64,000 bases of DNA from Archegozetes longisetosus (Eukaryota > Arthropoda > Arachnida > Sarcoptiformes > Trhypochthoniidae), in assembly GCA_018873245.2 (NCBI GenBank), contig JAEMBT020000001.1, positions 15,142,220-15,206,219 of the forward strand, given 5' to 3'. Below, piece after piece: positions 1 to 11,020 of this stretch; positions within the stretch are counted from its first letter, which is position 1; each line of letters begins with the position of its first letter. The translations under genes were made by a program, and so were the position numbers. The notes beneath the pieces are model-generated. The model was given only the letters and a program-made list of their open reading frames with translations. It did not search any database and was not told the DNA's origin.

Positions 1-2453
1 TCCTAGTTAGACTTGGAGATAACTGTATATGCATATATATACACCAAAATTCATATTTTATTTATAATACATTTTGTATCTCTTAAAACTGAAAAATTCT
101 TTGACTCTTATTGAACTGTTGGATGTGTTAGAGTTTAAGAAGCGCTCTGATTCTTTCTCAGAAATAATTTCAGCCCTACCCCATTAATGATAAAAGCTTT
201 ATTCGATTTGAGAGGGGATAAGTGGGTCAAATGATGCTTTGAAAATTTCGATTTTGCCATAGAGCAATTATAAAAATTCAACATTCATTTTTTCCTAAAC
301 TATACTGAATTAACATACAATATTTGGGTACAATATAGGTACTTCAAAGGGGAATGTACTGATGATATCAAATCATCCCACCCAGTTACAACCCAAAGTT
401 GGACCTTGTCCTTCTTGGTATAAGTTCAAATTGTTTGTGAGCTAAATTTCCTACAGAAGCAAGTACAATTACACTAAAATAATCTATTAGAAACTTATAA
501 AAGACGTTAGGATAAGCATTTCCTGATGATTAACCTGGATAGCCGGGACGGTATCGGAACGGGTCTCTGGGTCCCGCCTGAAAAAAAGGATCATTCACTT
601 ACTTACAAATATCTTAGAATGATACTTCTGGAGCATGCATTATAAAATCGAAACTTTTGAGACATATTTTACGAAGCTCTTTAGCTACACTCCAGATTTT
701 CATGACTATAGTCACGTTCGTTGCGTTCGAAATTGAAGTTTGGTGCCGAGTCAATAATGAACAAACCGGATAAGACTAGTCGACGGTAGTCGTACTGTTA
801 TACAAATTCTAATTAGAATCTTTTATAACTGCAAGTAACTACTCATGACTACAGTGTAAGGATTGGGGAACCAGTTTACATAGAAAAAGTTCATTTGTTT
901 CGACAAACAATTATAGTTTGAGCTTATGTAACAATGACATTAGCACATCTTAGAATTTGAAAATTTTCAACCATCACGCTGTCATATAGGACTTTGTAGT
1001 AACTCAATAGCAGAATAAATTATTTCAATAATGGCAAACTAACATCCTTTGGTTTTTCATTAACTTAATACTAAATACAACTAATGTGAATAATGAAATT
1101 TTAAATTCGATACTGAGGAAAGTTATAACTAACGTTATAACTTTAAACTATAAAGTTATTCAACATTAGGCAGCTTGTGAGTTCGATCTGACGTCGTGAA
1201 AATCAAATCTGATTTTATAGCTGTTTCTGCTGCGCCAGATTGTTTAGTATTGTATTAGCATCAAAGTTCAATTTCAAGCTCAAGCACATATCCCTATCCA
1301 CAGACAAAATCCTATAACGCCACCACCTCGGAACTGACGATATATTATTTTGACTTTAGAGAGTAACTTAATGGAAAATGAGATCTTACATTTGTTATGA
1401 ATAATAAGTAATTGATAATAGTTAGAAGATTTAGTGAATTTATTAGCAAAATACTGCCAAATCAGATTATTTTAGAGAATTAGAATCTCTGAAATATTAA
1501 TCTAAACTTAGGTGAATTTACATGCATTCTAGACACACTTCACCTGTGATTTAAAATATGATTTCTATCCTATTATCACATTTATGTGACTCGACACCTT
1601 AATTAGAATGAAAAAAATGTTTGTGTAGTTGTTCATGTATTGTAGGCTTTCCAAGTTGGTCGATTTTAATCAATGAGCCTCAATATAATATTTCAAATCA
1701 TCTTCACCCATTTCTCTATCTAAGAATCTGGTCAGACTCGACAAAGTATTGTCAGTATCATAGGATGCTTTTATATTAAAATTTTGTAGTATTAGAAGTT
1801 ACCTCTGACGATTAAATTCATTAAAGTTGTTATAAGATATTGTAAGTGCAAGAGCCTCTTACGATGGAGTGCACTGCACTTCTCCCTTCGCTCACTCGAT
1901 TACAAAAAACAAAACAGAGCTTTGGGTACAAATACTTTATTAAATATCGCAAGAGAATTGTACATGAAGTCAGCTATTCATGAACTGGACGCGAACTCCC
2001 CCTCAACTCCTCATACGACTCTTCAAATTGTTTAGAGTTGAGGTCAAAATCACGTGTTTATCGACTGTAGTTTGATGATGATATTCGCTTATCATTTGTT
2101 ACTGACCAGCTACATGACCAGCTACAAAGAACTCAAAGACCACTTATTGATAAGTGGTCAATGAGTTGTTTACATACGTATTTCTGAGTCCGAAAATAGC
2201 CCGAATTCAGAGAAATGTTTGTCTACAATTTCAAATTTAGAAGACATTGAACCCTATCAATAATCGATAACTTGTGAGTGCGAAATATCTTATGCACTCA
2301 CAATATTGAATGATTACGAAACCGTCTTAAGTATTTTATTTGGCAACATTCTAGTGGCATAAGTCATAAAGTAAAGCTAAATACTGACTTCCTCTCACAT
2401 CACATAGTTTCCGATTTCCCTAATTTTGCTAATTTTAAACTTGAAGTATCACT
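1..2453. other. AT-rich intergenic DNA, no gene seen
   Basis: No long reading frame and no recognisable repeat family. A short GC-rich patch with repeated CGGGAC/GGTCCC words lies near 545-580. A near-perfect hairpin lies at 2130-2167 (arms read aactcaaagaccactta and its complement), and a small palindromic cluster of AAGTTATAA words at about 1110-1160. These could be transposon remnants, but I could not pair either with a second end. Confidence 0.6.
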
Positions 2454-2455
2454 TA

Positions 2456-4118
2456 TTATTCGTTCAAAAAGCAAATGCACAAAAAGATCAAGACTAGAGG
2501 TCTTCACAAATGATAAAACTTTGACAAAACTTTTTAACCAATAAAAACGCACTTAACAAAAACAAAACATTATATACATTTCATTAAAAATTCCTAAATA
2601 TTTTGTGATATTAACTAACTGTGATTAAATTATAATTAAATTGTGATTAAACTGTTAAAATGTGTGATAACAAAAGTAAAAAGCGTGGAAAAAGCTTTTA
2701 CATTACCTCTCAATTGAAAAAAGTTGTGATTAGAACATATAATCAGTTGATTGAAACTGTGCCAAAATTGAAAATAAAGGACGTAATTAGTGTAATAATA
2801 GGTCTTACTGGAATCTCGCGGCGAAGCGTTTATAATATTATTAATAATAGTTGTGATTCACCGAAAAAGACTAAGGTATTTAAACCTAGATATGACTTTA
2901 AAAATGGCGATTTTGACAAAATTGATGATATAATTAGTAATTTTAACAAAAACAAAGTCTTTCCATCCATAAACGACGTTTTCAAAAAGTCTAAGTCACA
3001 AAATAAAAACTCCCTTTCATTTAAGAACTGCGGGCGAACAACTTTTTATAGACTATTTTAAAAAATGGGTTACAAATATCATCATTCGAAACAAATTATT
3101 AAATCTGAATTGATTAATAAAAGAGATAATAAGCACAAAAGAATTAATTATTTGATCGAAAAAAGGAGATTAGAAAAAAAGTATCCAAATTCAGTGTTCT
3201 ATTATATCGATGAGACTTTTGTGGGCAAAAATTACGTTAAATATAAAATTTTAAGACCACTAAATAATTCGAAAAAAATAAGATTCAAAATTTCAGTTGG
3301 TAAAGGAACCCGATATTCCATTATTCATGCGGGTTCTGAGAATGGTTTTGTCGAAGGAGCGGAGCAGATATTTATTAATAGTGAAATAAATGGTCAAAAA
3401 TTCGAGAACTGGCTTCAAAACAAATTATTGCCTTATTTGCCCCCGAATTCAATCATAGTTTTAGACAATGCCAGCACTAACTCCAGGCAATACAATAAGC
3501 CCCCTTTACAAAGTGCTAATAAAAATACAATCAAAAATTGGCTTATTTTAAATAATGTTAAATTTAATGATAATTCAAAAAAATGTGATCTTATAAAGCT
3601 AGTCAAAGAAAACGTTTTTGCCAAAAAATTTATTGCCGATAAAATTATTCGTAAAGCTGGTCATATACCCCTTCGCTTGCCCCCTATCATTGCTAGCTTA
3701 ACCCTATCGAATTAGTTTGGGCTGAACTCAAAAAGATTATTTCGAAGCATAACTTTAACAATAACTCAATGGAATTCTATAAATTAATTTCAAATACTTT
3801 CAAACAAATTAAATCAAATTTTTGGCAAAAATGTATTCGACACGTAGTCAAAATTGAGTCGAACTTTTGGTTCAGAGATAAGATAATTAATAATGATATT
3901 TTAAATGAACATAATTATTGCGTTAATTTCGTTCCTTAATTGAAATACTTTCGTTAAGCTTCAAAATTTGTTGTATTATGTAAATATGTCTGATTGTACT
4001 TTTTCGAATTTACTGCTTAATAAAATGAAGAATTTCTATTGGTTGTTAAAGTTAGTGCTTATATTTTGCTAAGATCTCTAGTTCTAATTTTTTGTGCATT
4101 TGCTTTTTGAACGAATAA
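2456..4118 (+). mobile_element. Tc1/mariner-superfamily DNA transposon, decayed
   Basis: The element is bounded by inverted repeats. Bases 2454-2485 and 4089-4120 are perfect reverse complements over 32 bp (start TATTATTCGTTCAAAAAGC), and similarity continues imperfectly to about 2504 and 4071. A TA dinucleotide at each outer edge (2454-2455, 4119-4120) fits the TA target duplication of this superfamily. Inside is one transposase gene with several disabling changes. The perfect outer repeats suggest fairly recent insertion even though the gene is broken. Confidence 0.88.
2660..3939 (+). pseudogene. Broken IS630-Tc1-mariner-type DDE transposase
   Basis: An N-terminal helix-turn-helix-like stretch (about 2780-2860, ISRRSVYNIIN) is followed by a DDE catalytic core. 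The first aspartate lies in YYIDET (about 3209), the second in VLDNAS (3464-3466), and the glutamate in NPIELVWAEL (3709-3711). Three lesions separate what was one frame of about 426 codons: an in-frame TAA at 3059-3061, a one-base loss within the C-run at 3680-3684, and a TAG at 3694-3696. The tail is readable to the TAA at 3937-3939. Counting the lost base, about 81 residues separate the second Asp from the Glu, far more than the 34 of classical Tc1/mariner. The helical insertion between them (WLILNNVKF..., KLVKENVF) explains the length. The element cannot make active enzyme from this copy. Confidence 0.85.
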
Positions 4119-4120
4119 TA

Positions 4121-5671
4121 TCAGTCGTTTATATTAACACATTCGCTACCATTATTTCGAAAACGCTATTATGGGTCATATCACAGAGAAAACTATTGAG
4201 TCACATTACAGAAGTACTACTATAAGTCATATTGTAGAAAGTAGCAATTTCAAACTTTTAAGAATTAATTACAAAAAGTGTTAATATTAAACTTTTAGAA
4301 ACTAACCACTAAGATATATTTCAAGAACTGATTACCCTATTAATTAGTTAACAGGAAATAAATTTTCTATATTATATATTTTTATATTTCGCATTATATA
4401 ATCTTATTGACCGCGCGTATAGACTTAATAAAACCAACTGTTTCACTCGCCTTCATTCATTCATAAACGTGTAGTGTAGCAAATCATATGTCATCACCTA
4501 AGTAGTATAATGTTTAATTTGAAGTTATTTTATAAGATGTCAAAAAATTAAGTATTCAGAATCAGAAAGAGCTAACTCGAAAATCTGATTATGGGTAGTT
4601 GAGTTACAGGATATATATATCCGTCAAAAATAGAAGAATTAATTACATCTATATCGAGTGTTATATAATGAATTGTACAGCTGTCATAGCTTCTTGGAAT
4701 TTCGGTTCTAAACCTTAAACTCAAATTTGTCCACAACATACTTTTTTGAGTTAAAGCATTACAGCACTGAGGTGACGATGTATCCTCGAGGAGGATTATA
4801 AGTAAAATATAAATACACAAAATTTGTGTACAAATATACGCACATAGTAATTTTTCTATTCTACTAAAAAGTTTGTTGATTATGAAAAATTTAAATGTTT
4901 ATGAAGTGCACCAAAAATATTAATTGATATATTTTTTCGGTGTCATTTTTGATTTAAAAGTGAACGAGTGACACCCGAAATATCTGGCAACAAAGCTTGA
5001 AATTCGTATTTTTAAATATTTTCTAATAATAATCCAGTCAAACTGATATTATCAATACGAACGATCGAGATCTGCATTCAGTTTTTGAAGTCATGTAAAC
5101 TACATAATTTAGGCGAATTTGTACAACAGACTGTTATGAATTTTAGGCAAAACTGTATTTTTGGTTTGAACAAAAATAATTTAAAAATTATTCAAAGAAA
5201 TTATATTTAATAGTAAAAGTAGATTAAATTTAACGTAAAATTCCTCTATGACACTTTAACGTCCCTAGAAATACTACAGTAATAGGATTAAATTTTTATA
5301 AAAATTTCTGACGTTGACTAAGGGTGACCACCTTTCCAGATTTCTACTGTGCAGTCTAGTTTTCGAGCTACAGATTCAGGAAAATCCTATTTTCATTTGA
5401 ATATTAAAATGTACACTTTTGACAGTGATGTATAAAAATTCTACTATCCTTAACATGTCCTTAGCATTTATACGTGACCTAATTAAAAATTGCTTCGATA
5501 TAATGATAGTCTACTTTTAATAAAATTGTGAAAAATATTATTTTTAATGAATAATCGTTCTAATATTGTTTAGCTTTGTCTTACTAATTATATTCACTTG
5601 GAATATATTCAAGAAAGTACTAACTAAGCATGAGTTTTAGTTCAGTGATTCTCACCAACTTGGGATGTTTA
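4121..5671. other. Intergenic DNA, one dispersed repeat fragment
   Basis: No credible gene. Bases 4746-4779 (GAGTTAAAGCATTACAGCAC then TGAGGTGACGAT) match 20011-20043 nearly base for base, so this is a fragment of a dispersed repeat whose ends I cannot define. Confidence 0.55.
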
Positions 5672-5679
5672 CTCATAAC

Positions 5680-6439
5680 CAATGATGAGCGTGCTCGGTG
5701 CTCGTGCTCGTGCTCAAACAAAATTTGGTGCTCAGTGCTCGCGCTCGTGCTCGGCAAAATCGAAGTGCTCGGTGCTCGTATTTTGAAGGTGCTCGAGTAC
5801 CGAGCACCAACTGAGCACTATGTCCAAACTTTATGTCTATTGAAAGCTTTAATCCTAAACATATGTAATGCAAAACACATTCAAAACGTCAAAAGTAAGA
5901 TCAAATACCGTTCAAGTATATGCTTAACGATAAAAACTGATGTCATTTTGCAATAAAATAAGCGAACTATTTATAAAAGGACGAAAATAATTTTTGGACG
6001 TTAACTTTAAATAAAATCAAAATTTGTTTAGATTTGATATTTATATTAAATTCTAACTTTAGTTTCAGGCTCAAAAGGTCGTCAGTAAATATTGAACCCT
6101 TTAATACTGATTGTAAATCTCCGGGGTAGAGGTTTATAATCAAATGACAGAAAAATCTGATTAAAATCTTTAAAACTTTCTCATACTTTATAATACATGT
6201 ATTACTATATCGATTTGTTAGAATAGCAGTTCTCATAGTTTTATTCAATAAAATTATTTATTTTTACATTCAGTTGACATCGTTTTTATTAGTTTTGATA
6301 TTAGGACTAAGTGCTCGGTGCTTGTGCTCGGTGCTCGAGGGTAAAGTGCTCGAGCACGCGCTCATGCTCGGCAAAATTGAAGTGCTCAGTGCTCGTGCTC
6401 GCCACCGAGCACCGAATGCTCGAGCACTGCTCATCATTG
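5680..6439. mobile_element. Non-autonomous hAT-like element, 760 bp
   Basis: Flanked by a perfect 8-bp direct repeat CTCATAAC (5672-5679 and 6440-6447), the target duplication expected of hAT elements. The ends are inverted repeats starting CAATGATGAGC. Just inside each end lies a dense array of the hexamer GTGCTC/GAGCAC (about 5690-5815 and 6306-6430), a layout resembling hAT subterminal transposase-binding sites. No transposase is present; the open frames across the hexamer arrays are low-complexity artefacts. The middle (about 6045-6240) is also found, inverted, at 23958-24165. Confidence 0.85.
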
Positions 6440-6447
6440 CTCATAAC

Positions 6448-6783
6448 AGTGTTCAATATCAGTTAATGTTTATGCGTGCTATTGAAAAACTTCAATTTAT
6501 ATTAAAGCTTTCAGTTCTCTTGATGAACTAAAGCTTTTAAAATGATTTTTGAAAGTTCTCTTTAGATGTTTGTTTGCTTTATAACATTTTATTTGATGCA
6601 AATAAGATTGTTTTTAAAACGCTGACTTGAGTAACTCTAATTATCATTTTACTAATAATTTTTCTTCAAATCTAGACATTATATACCACTATCAAGTACA
6701 AAAATCTACTTAAAGACAGTTAGCTCTAATTTAAGTTTAAAGATTTATCATTAATATTGCCCTGTCCTTGGTGTTTAGTTTGT
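6448..6783. other. 3' flank of RCC1 gene, nothing recognised
   Basis: AT-rich DNA between the hAT-like element and the stop codon of the minus-strand RCC1 gene. I read it on the minus strand for a continuation into a kinase domain and found none. No clear AATAAA follows the stop closely. Confidence 0.4.
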
Positions 6784-8133
6784 CTAATTATCCGATTGTT
6801 GTGACGCTTCATTAAGACTTTCGAGCCGATTAGCAAACTCATTATTAATTGAAATCATCTCAGTATCAGGTCTTTTCAAATTTTGGTTAATAAAATTCTT
6901 CAATTCATTAATTTCTTTCCAAATGAACGAAATTTGAGTTGAACACGAAGCATGGTCCTCAATATTTTGTTGGGGATAACTAGAATTTACAATTTCCATA
7001 GACTGAGGATTTGAAGTTCGTTGAAATCGTGTTCGAATAGCCTTGTTAGTAACTTTATAATTTACTGCAAAATAATCAGCGAAACTTTTAAACTCATCTT
7101 TTCTCTTTACAGCATGTTTAATTCCTTTCTTATCGAATTCATAGTAATCATCATTATCTGCAAGAGCTACAGTGACATTACAAGATAAAAGTGATACAAT
7201 TTCAGTTAATTTAAATGAAGTAAGTTGATATTTCTCTGGGACATCTTGATTCTCTTTGAAATTATTGTCTTTGAAATATGTTTTACCAAATATGTAGATA
7301 TCCCCCTCTTTCGTGATAGCAAAGCTACTTTTTTGGCCACAGCTTATTTTATCGAACACAGTTCCTGGATCCAATTTGATATTCAAAGGAGTAAACGAGT
7401 TTGAATTACTCCCAGTACCTAGCTGTCCGCAATTGTTATGTCCCCAACAGTAGATATGTCCTTTAGAATCCAATGCCATTGAATGCATACCACCAGCTGC
7501 AATTTTAACCCATTTCTCAACATTGAAACACTTAATCTTACGCGGTTCCAACACTAACTCTTCTCCCTTAATACCAACTTGACCAAACTTATTGTCTCCC
7601 CAAGCATATATTTCACCAGATTCAGTTAATGCAAGTGAATGCAGATCACCACAACTTATATCAACTATTCTTTTACCACTCAAACTACTATGTTTTTGTG
7701 GCTCGACAATTCTTTCGTCAAAATAGCAAATTCCTAATTGGCCGTAACGATTTGAGCCCCAACAATAAACTTCATCAATATCATTGCACGCGAAAACATG
7801 ATATGCACCATTGTATATACTCGTAATTCCTTTAGAAGTCATCTCTTTGTGTAGTTTCATTTCTGAAATATCTACAGGTCTTCCATTCGTCACTCCCAGG
7901 CAACCCAAACTGTTCTCACCAAAAATACGAACCTCATCAGTTTTGTTTATGTATATGTAATTTTCCTTCTCATATTTGTATGGGAAATATGGGTTTCTAT
8001 TCTTGAAAACATATAATAATCTTATGCTTTGTTGTATGCTTTCGGCAATTTTTTTGAATTCATCAAATTTTCTAACGGACTCAATCATTTCTTCTTCGCT
8101 CACTATAGTCATGATGTTAGACTGCAACGTCAC
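6784..8133 (-). CDS. RCC1-repeat (beta-propeller) protein, 449 aa, single exon
   Basis: An intact, intronless frame. RCC1-type blades show the W-G-x-N-x-x-G-Q-L-G signature at about residues 71-80 (FGENSLGCLG), 124-134 (CWGSNRYGQLG), 177-187 (AWGDNKFGQVG) and 229-239 (CWGHNNCGQLG), with a weaker blade near 282. Each blade carries the CG.xHSLAL-type strand. The C-terminal 90 residues have no recognised domain. It is clearly related to the protein at 24395-27792, including the segment after the propeller (FADYFAVNYKV here, FVDYYAEVYKI there), but it ends before any kinase domain. RCC1 propellers serve as protein-binding or GTPase-exchange modules; the partner cannot be told. A second in-frame Met at residue 8 is an alternative start. 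It could be a truncated paralogue or an intronless copy; the frame is intact, so I call it a gene. Confidence 0.75.
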   Translation of the reverse strand: MTLQSNIMTIVSEEEMIESVRKFDEFKKIAESIQQSIRLLYVFKNRNPYFPYKYEKENYIYINKTDEVRIFGENSLGCLGVTNGRPVDISEMKLHKEMTSKGITSIYNGAYHVFACNDIDEVYCWGSNRYGQLGICYFDERIVEPQKHSSLSGKRIVDISCGDLHSLALTESGEIYAWGDNKFGQVGIKGEELVLEPRKIKCFNVEKWVKIAAGGMHSMALDSKGHIYCWGHNNCGQLGTGSNSNSFTPLNIKLDPGTVFDKISCGQKSSFAITKEGDIYIFGKTYFKDNNFKENQDVPEKYQLTSFKLTEIVSLLSCNVTVALADNDDYYEFDKKGIKHAVKRKDEFKSFADYFAVNYKVTNKAIRTRFQRTSNPQSMEIVNSSYPQQNIEDHASCSTQISFIWKEINELKNFINQNLKRPDTEMISINNEFANRLESLNEASQQSDN

Positions 8134-8376
8134 AAAAAGTCAATTTATTTATCTATTACTATTGAACAATTAATTCACAAATATTGTTAAAATTGCATAC
8201 ATGTATATGAATGAACGCAAGTCATAGAAGCCTATCGCTCGACGCATTGAAACGAGTTACATTTAAAAATAGTAATTTTTGTATCTTTCATAGTTGCACT
8301 TCTGCAAAATGAAGTGTGCGATGACATTTTGCGAAATACTTCCAGAGATCAACATGATTGTAACCGTACGCGCTTT
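8134..8376. promoter_or_regulatory. Upstream region of the RCC1 gene, no motif identified
   Basis: The 243 bp between the RCC1 start codon and the next transposon must hold its promoter if the gene is expressed. I see no confident TATA or initiator element. The transposon edge at 8377 limits the promoter's length. Confidence 0.25.
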
Positions 8377-8616
8377 CTTATAAGTACTGATGAGCAGGAC
8401 CGAGTCTTCAGGTCTTAAGATCCTGACTCCGATACAAAACAAATCCGTAAATAGGATCATAACATGAACAAATTCATTTCATGCATAGCAACGTCAACAC
8501 GTGGCATAAATACTACCACATTACCTGAACAAATAACTCAAGCACAGATCATTTGCCATTCTTTTAGGTTTTATTCCTATCTCATAATAAGTAAATTTTA
8601 ATTATCTGTGTCCAAA

Positions 8617-8736
8617 ATGAGTGAAATGGACATCATAGAAAATTTCGATTCAGATGGATCTTATCACTCAATAGAATCATCTCAACTCAATGTCCCTTCA
8701 GAACATATATTTTTCAAAATCTGGAGGTTTAATTAG
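8617..8736 (+). CDS. Short 39-aa open frame, possible transposase N-terminal remnant
   Basis: ATG to TAG, acidic and Ser-rich (begins MSEMDIIENFDSDGSYHS). It lies inside the putative hAT element, in the position where a transposase N-terminus would start. I do not recognise it as a domain, and the length is compatible with chance. Confidence 0.2.
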   Translation: MSEMDIIENFDSDGSYHSIESSQLNVPSEHIFFKIWRFN

Positions 8737-8827
8737 CAAAAAGAGAAATCTACTGAGCGTTAATCCTGCTAAATATTGCATGTGTCTCAAATTATGGATC
8801 TCTTTATGCCAATTTAAAGTAAATAAT

Positions 8828-9340
8828 TAATATTAGGTTGCCCCGCTTCTGATTGAGGACATTCAAACTTTAATAACTTGGTAAATCGGTAGATTCAATG
8901 GCGAAAATTGGTTAAAATGTTTATTAGTCTTCGTCATTATCGATAACAGTTCGCCAAATTTCAAGAAGATTCCTTAGGCTAGTAAGAGCTTCTCGACCAT
9001 TAAGACCCGAGTCCCTTCACAGGAAAATTCCAGTTCATCAAAACCAATATTCGGATGCACTTAATGCCACACTTTACTTGACTGAACCCATTGTAATTGC
9101 ACGGATTCATGTCGTGTGATTATAATGGGTTCAGTCAAATAAAACGTTGCGTTAAGTACACCCGATTACTGGGTTTGATGAACCAGAATCTACTTGAAAT
9201 TTGGCGGACTGCCATCGATAATGAAGAAGACTACTAAACATCTTCACCAATTTTCACCAATTTTCACCGTTGAGTCTTCCGTTTTATGAAGTTATTTAAG
9301 TTTGAACGTCCGTAATCAGAAGCTGGACAACCTAATATTA
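8828..9340. mobile_element. Foldback (full-length palindromic) MITE, 513 bp
   Basis: The left arm from 8828 (TAATATTAGGTTGCCCCGCT) is matched in reverse by the right arm ending at 9340 (CAACCTAATATTA). Pairing continues imperfectly to the centre near 9090, where CTGACTGAACCCATT-type sequence pairs with AATGGGTTCAGTCA. The TTAGGTTG start and flanking TA resemble mariner-type ends. No coding capacity. Confidence 0.8.
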
Positions 9341-9545
9341 TATTAATATTTGTTGTTCTTACTATCAATGATTCAATAAAAGTTAAAATTTTTGAATGGA
9401 AATATTAATTTTTATTTGAGTTTTAAAGGGAATCCAAGTTCAGGACCTGAGTTCTTTATCAGAGACCTCTACTCGGACCTTAGAACCTCAGGTGCCAGGT
9501 CTTTAGCCGTCTTGAGGTCAGGACTCGCTCACCAGTACCCATAAG

Positions 9546-10111
9546 ATATGTACATTCACGCAGAATTTCAGAGAAAATTTTAAAATTTCAATAAATAAGA
9601 AAACTGGTTGGAAAACGAGTGAACAGGCATATTTACGTTTTAAGAAGGCCGCGCATTGGCGAAAACTGGAATGTATCAAGATTGAAAATACCTCAATTTC
9701 AATTATGCATTACTCATTCTATCTTATTTTAATTATCGTGTTTTTAGTATCTAATTGAATGTTCTCAGATGTTTATTAAAATAAATTAGTCGAATTAGTC
9801 ACTCATTTTTCTTTGAATAAATTGATCTTGAAAATTTCAACTTTGTTTTTCCAATGTAAAATTAGAAAAATTGTGAATATTTCATTAAATCGAAAGTAGT
9901 TTTAAATGGTAATAAATGAGTCTTATTCTACGTGTACATTGAGCCACTGAATAATTGAATAAATAAGTACAATTTTTAGAGAACTTTAAAAAACTCAATT
10001 CGATAGCAACACAACAACCGGACAAAAAAATTAGTTATGCATAGCTAAAATTTGACTCAGTTAGTTGCACTCTAGCTTTAGTACAGAATGATTTACGAAA
10101 TATTTGTTTAC
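9546..10111. other. Intergenic DNA, nothing recognised
   Basis: AT-rich, with no reading frame, palindrome or match to other parts of the window that I could find by eye. Confidence 0.4.
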
Positions 10112-10515
10112 ATTATAGTAATAGTGCAGAGCCAACGTGGACGGGGTTATAGACATTATATATATGGTTAGTGTCCACCCACTGAGTAAAGTTCATGACT
10201 CCACCGCATAGGTGTCTACGCCCTTTTCCTAAAATGTTTACATAACTCGGTAATGGGAAGGCGGAAGCTTACGGAGCTTGGCTCAATCAACTCAGAATTG
10301 AATGTTATATGAGGGAGTATACATGAACAACCCCACCTACATGCTAGATTTTTTAACTTCTATAAACTATACATTTCTTAAATATTAGACTATTGCAATG
10401 GTTAATGTCAATAGGAGATAGACTATATTACATGATATATACCGTTGAACCTAACAATAAGAGTTATACTCAATCCACGCCTCACTTTTTAAGAAATTTG
10501 ACCCTTGAGATAGCT
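10112..10515 (+). repeat. Solo arm of the 29-kb foldback family
   Basis: Begins ATTATAGTAATAGTGCAGAG and follows the left arm of the element at 28997-30004 for about 400 bp, including AGCTTACGGAGCTTGGCTCA and the later GTTGAACCTAAC stretch. Similarity fades near 10515, before the inner loop of the complete copy, and no matching opposite arm is present. Confidence 0.75.
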
Positions 10516-11020
10516 TTAATTTACGTTTTTTGTGGTTTTATTGTATACTAGCAGATGTTATCAAACAAGTGCAACAAATGCATATCTAAAGTAAAACATC
10601 ATATTCTATCCTAACTTTTAAAGTTGATTTAGTCTAATTAGTATTGTTAGGTTATTTGATATCTTTGCATTAATTTCATTACTTGTTGACTTAATGCTTT
10701 GGTTTGGTTGTTTAATGGTACGCTTAATGTTTATTTTAATTTCGTTTTTATATGATTGTCTCTTTATTCTCTCTAGATATTGTGCCTTTACCAATTCCTT
10801 GAGACTCCTGAAGCACTAATGAAGGTTCTTTTTCATATCACGATTTAAATTTCAGGTGTAGTTCATAACCTTCCCGGGGGAGAACCTTTTTCATATTTAA
10901 TACATAGATAGATCTTAATGAAAGAAAAAAGAAACACCATATCAAAGTCCACGGAAACGCTTAGTATTCGGATTTTGATAAAATTCATTAGATGTTTGTC
11001 GTAAGCTGCAATTATCATTA
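10516..11020. other. Intergenic DNA, nothing recognised
   Basis: AT- and T-rich. I found no frame, splice-supported exon or repeat partner within the window. Confidence 0.4.

Larger units (their letters stand above)
8385..9537. mobile_element. Probable hAT-like element with a nested foldback
   Basis: The outer ends are inverted repeats, TACTGATGAGC on the left and TACTGGTGAGC on the right when read inward, followed on both sides by imperfect GAGTC/AGGTCTT-rich sequence. Flanks CTTATAAG (8377-8384) and CCCATAAG (9538-9545) match at 6 of 8 bases, consistent with an aged 8-bp hAT target duplication. A separate palindromic element (8828-9340) is nested inside. No transposase frame is visible apart from a short open stretch at 8617-8736. 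Confidence 0.6.

Noticed and set aside
3059..3064. Programmed readthrough of the TAA between the two halves of the mariner transposase
   Set aside because: Other lesions downstream (a one-base loss and a TAG) show ordinary decay, so recoding is unnecessary.
5630..5956. Frames rich in Cys, Ser, Ala and Leu over the GTGCTC arrays (also 6274-6531 and 5673-5873)
   Set aside because: They are translations of a hexamer repeat inside a transposon end, open on several frames at once.
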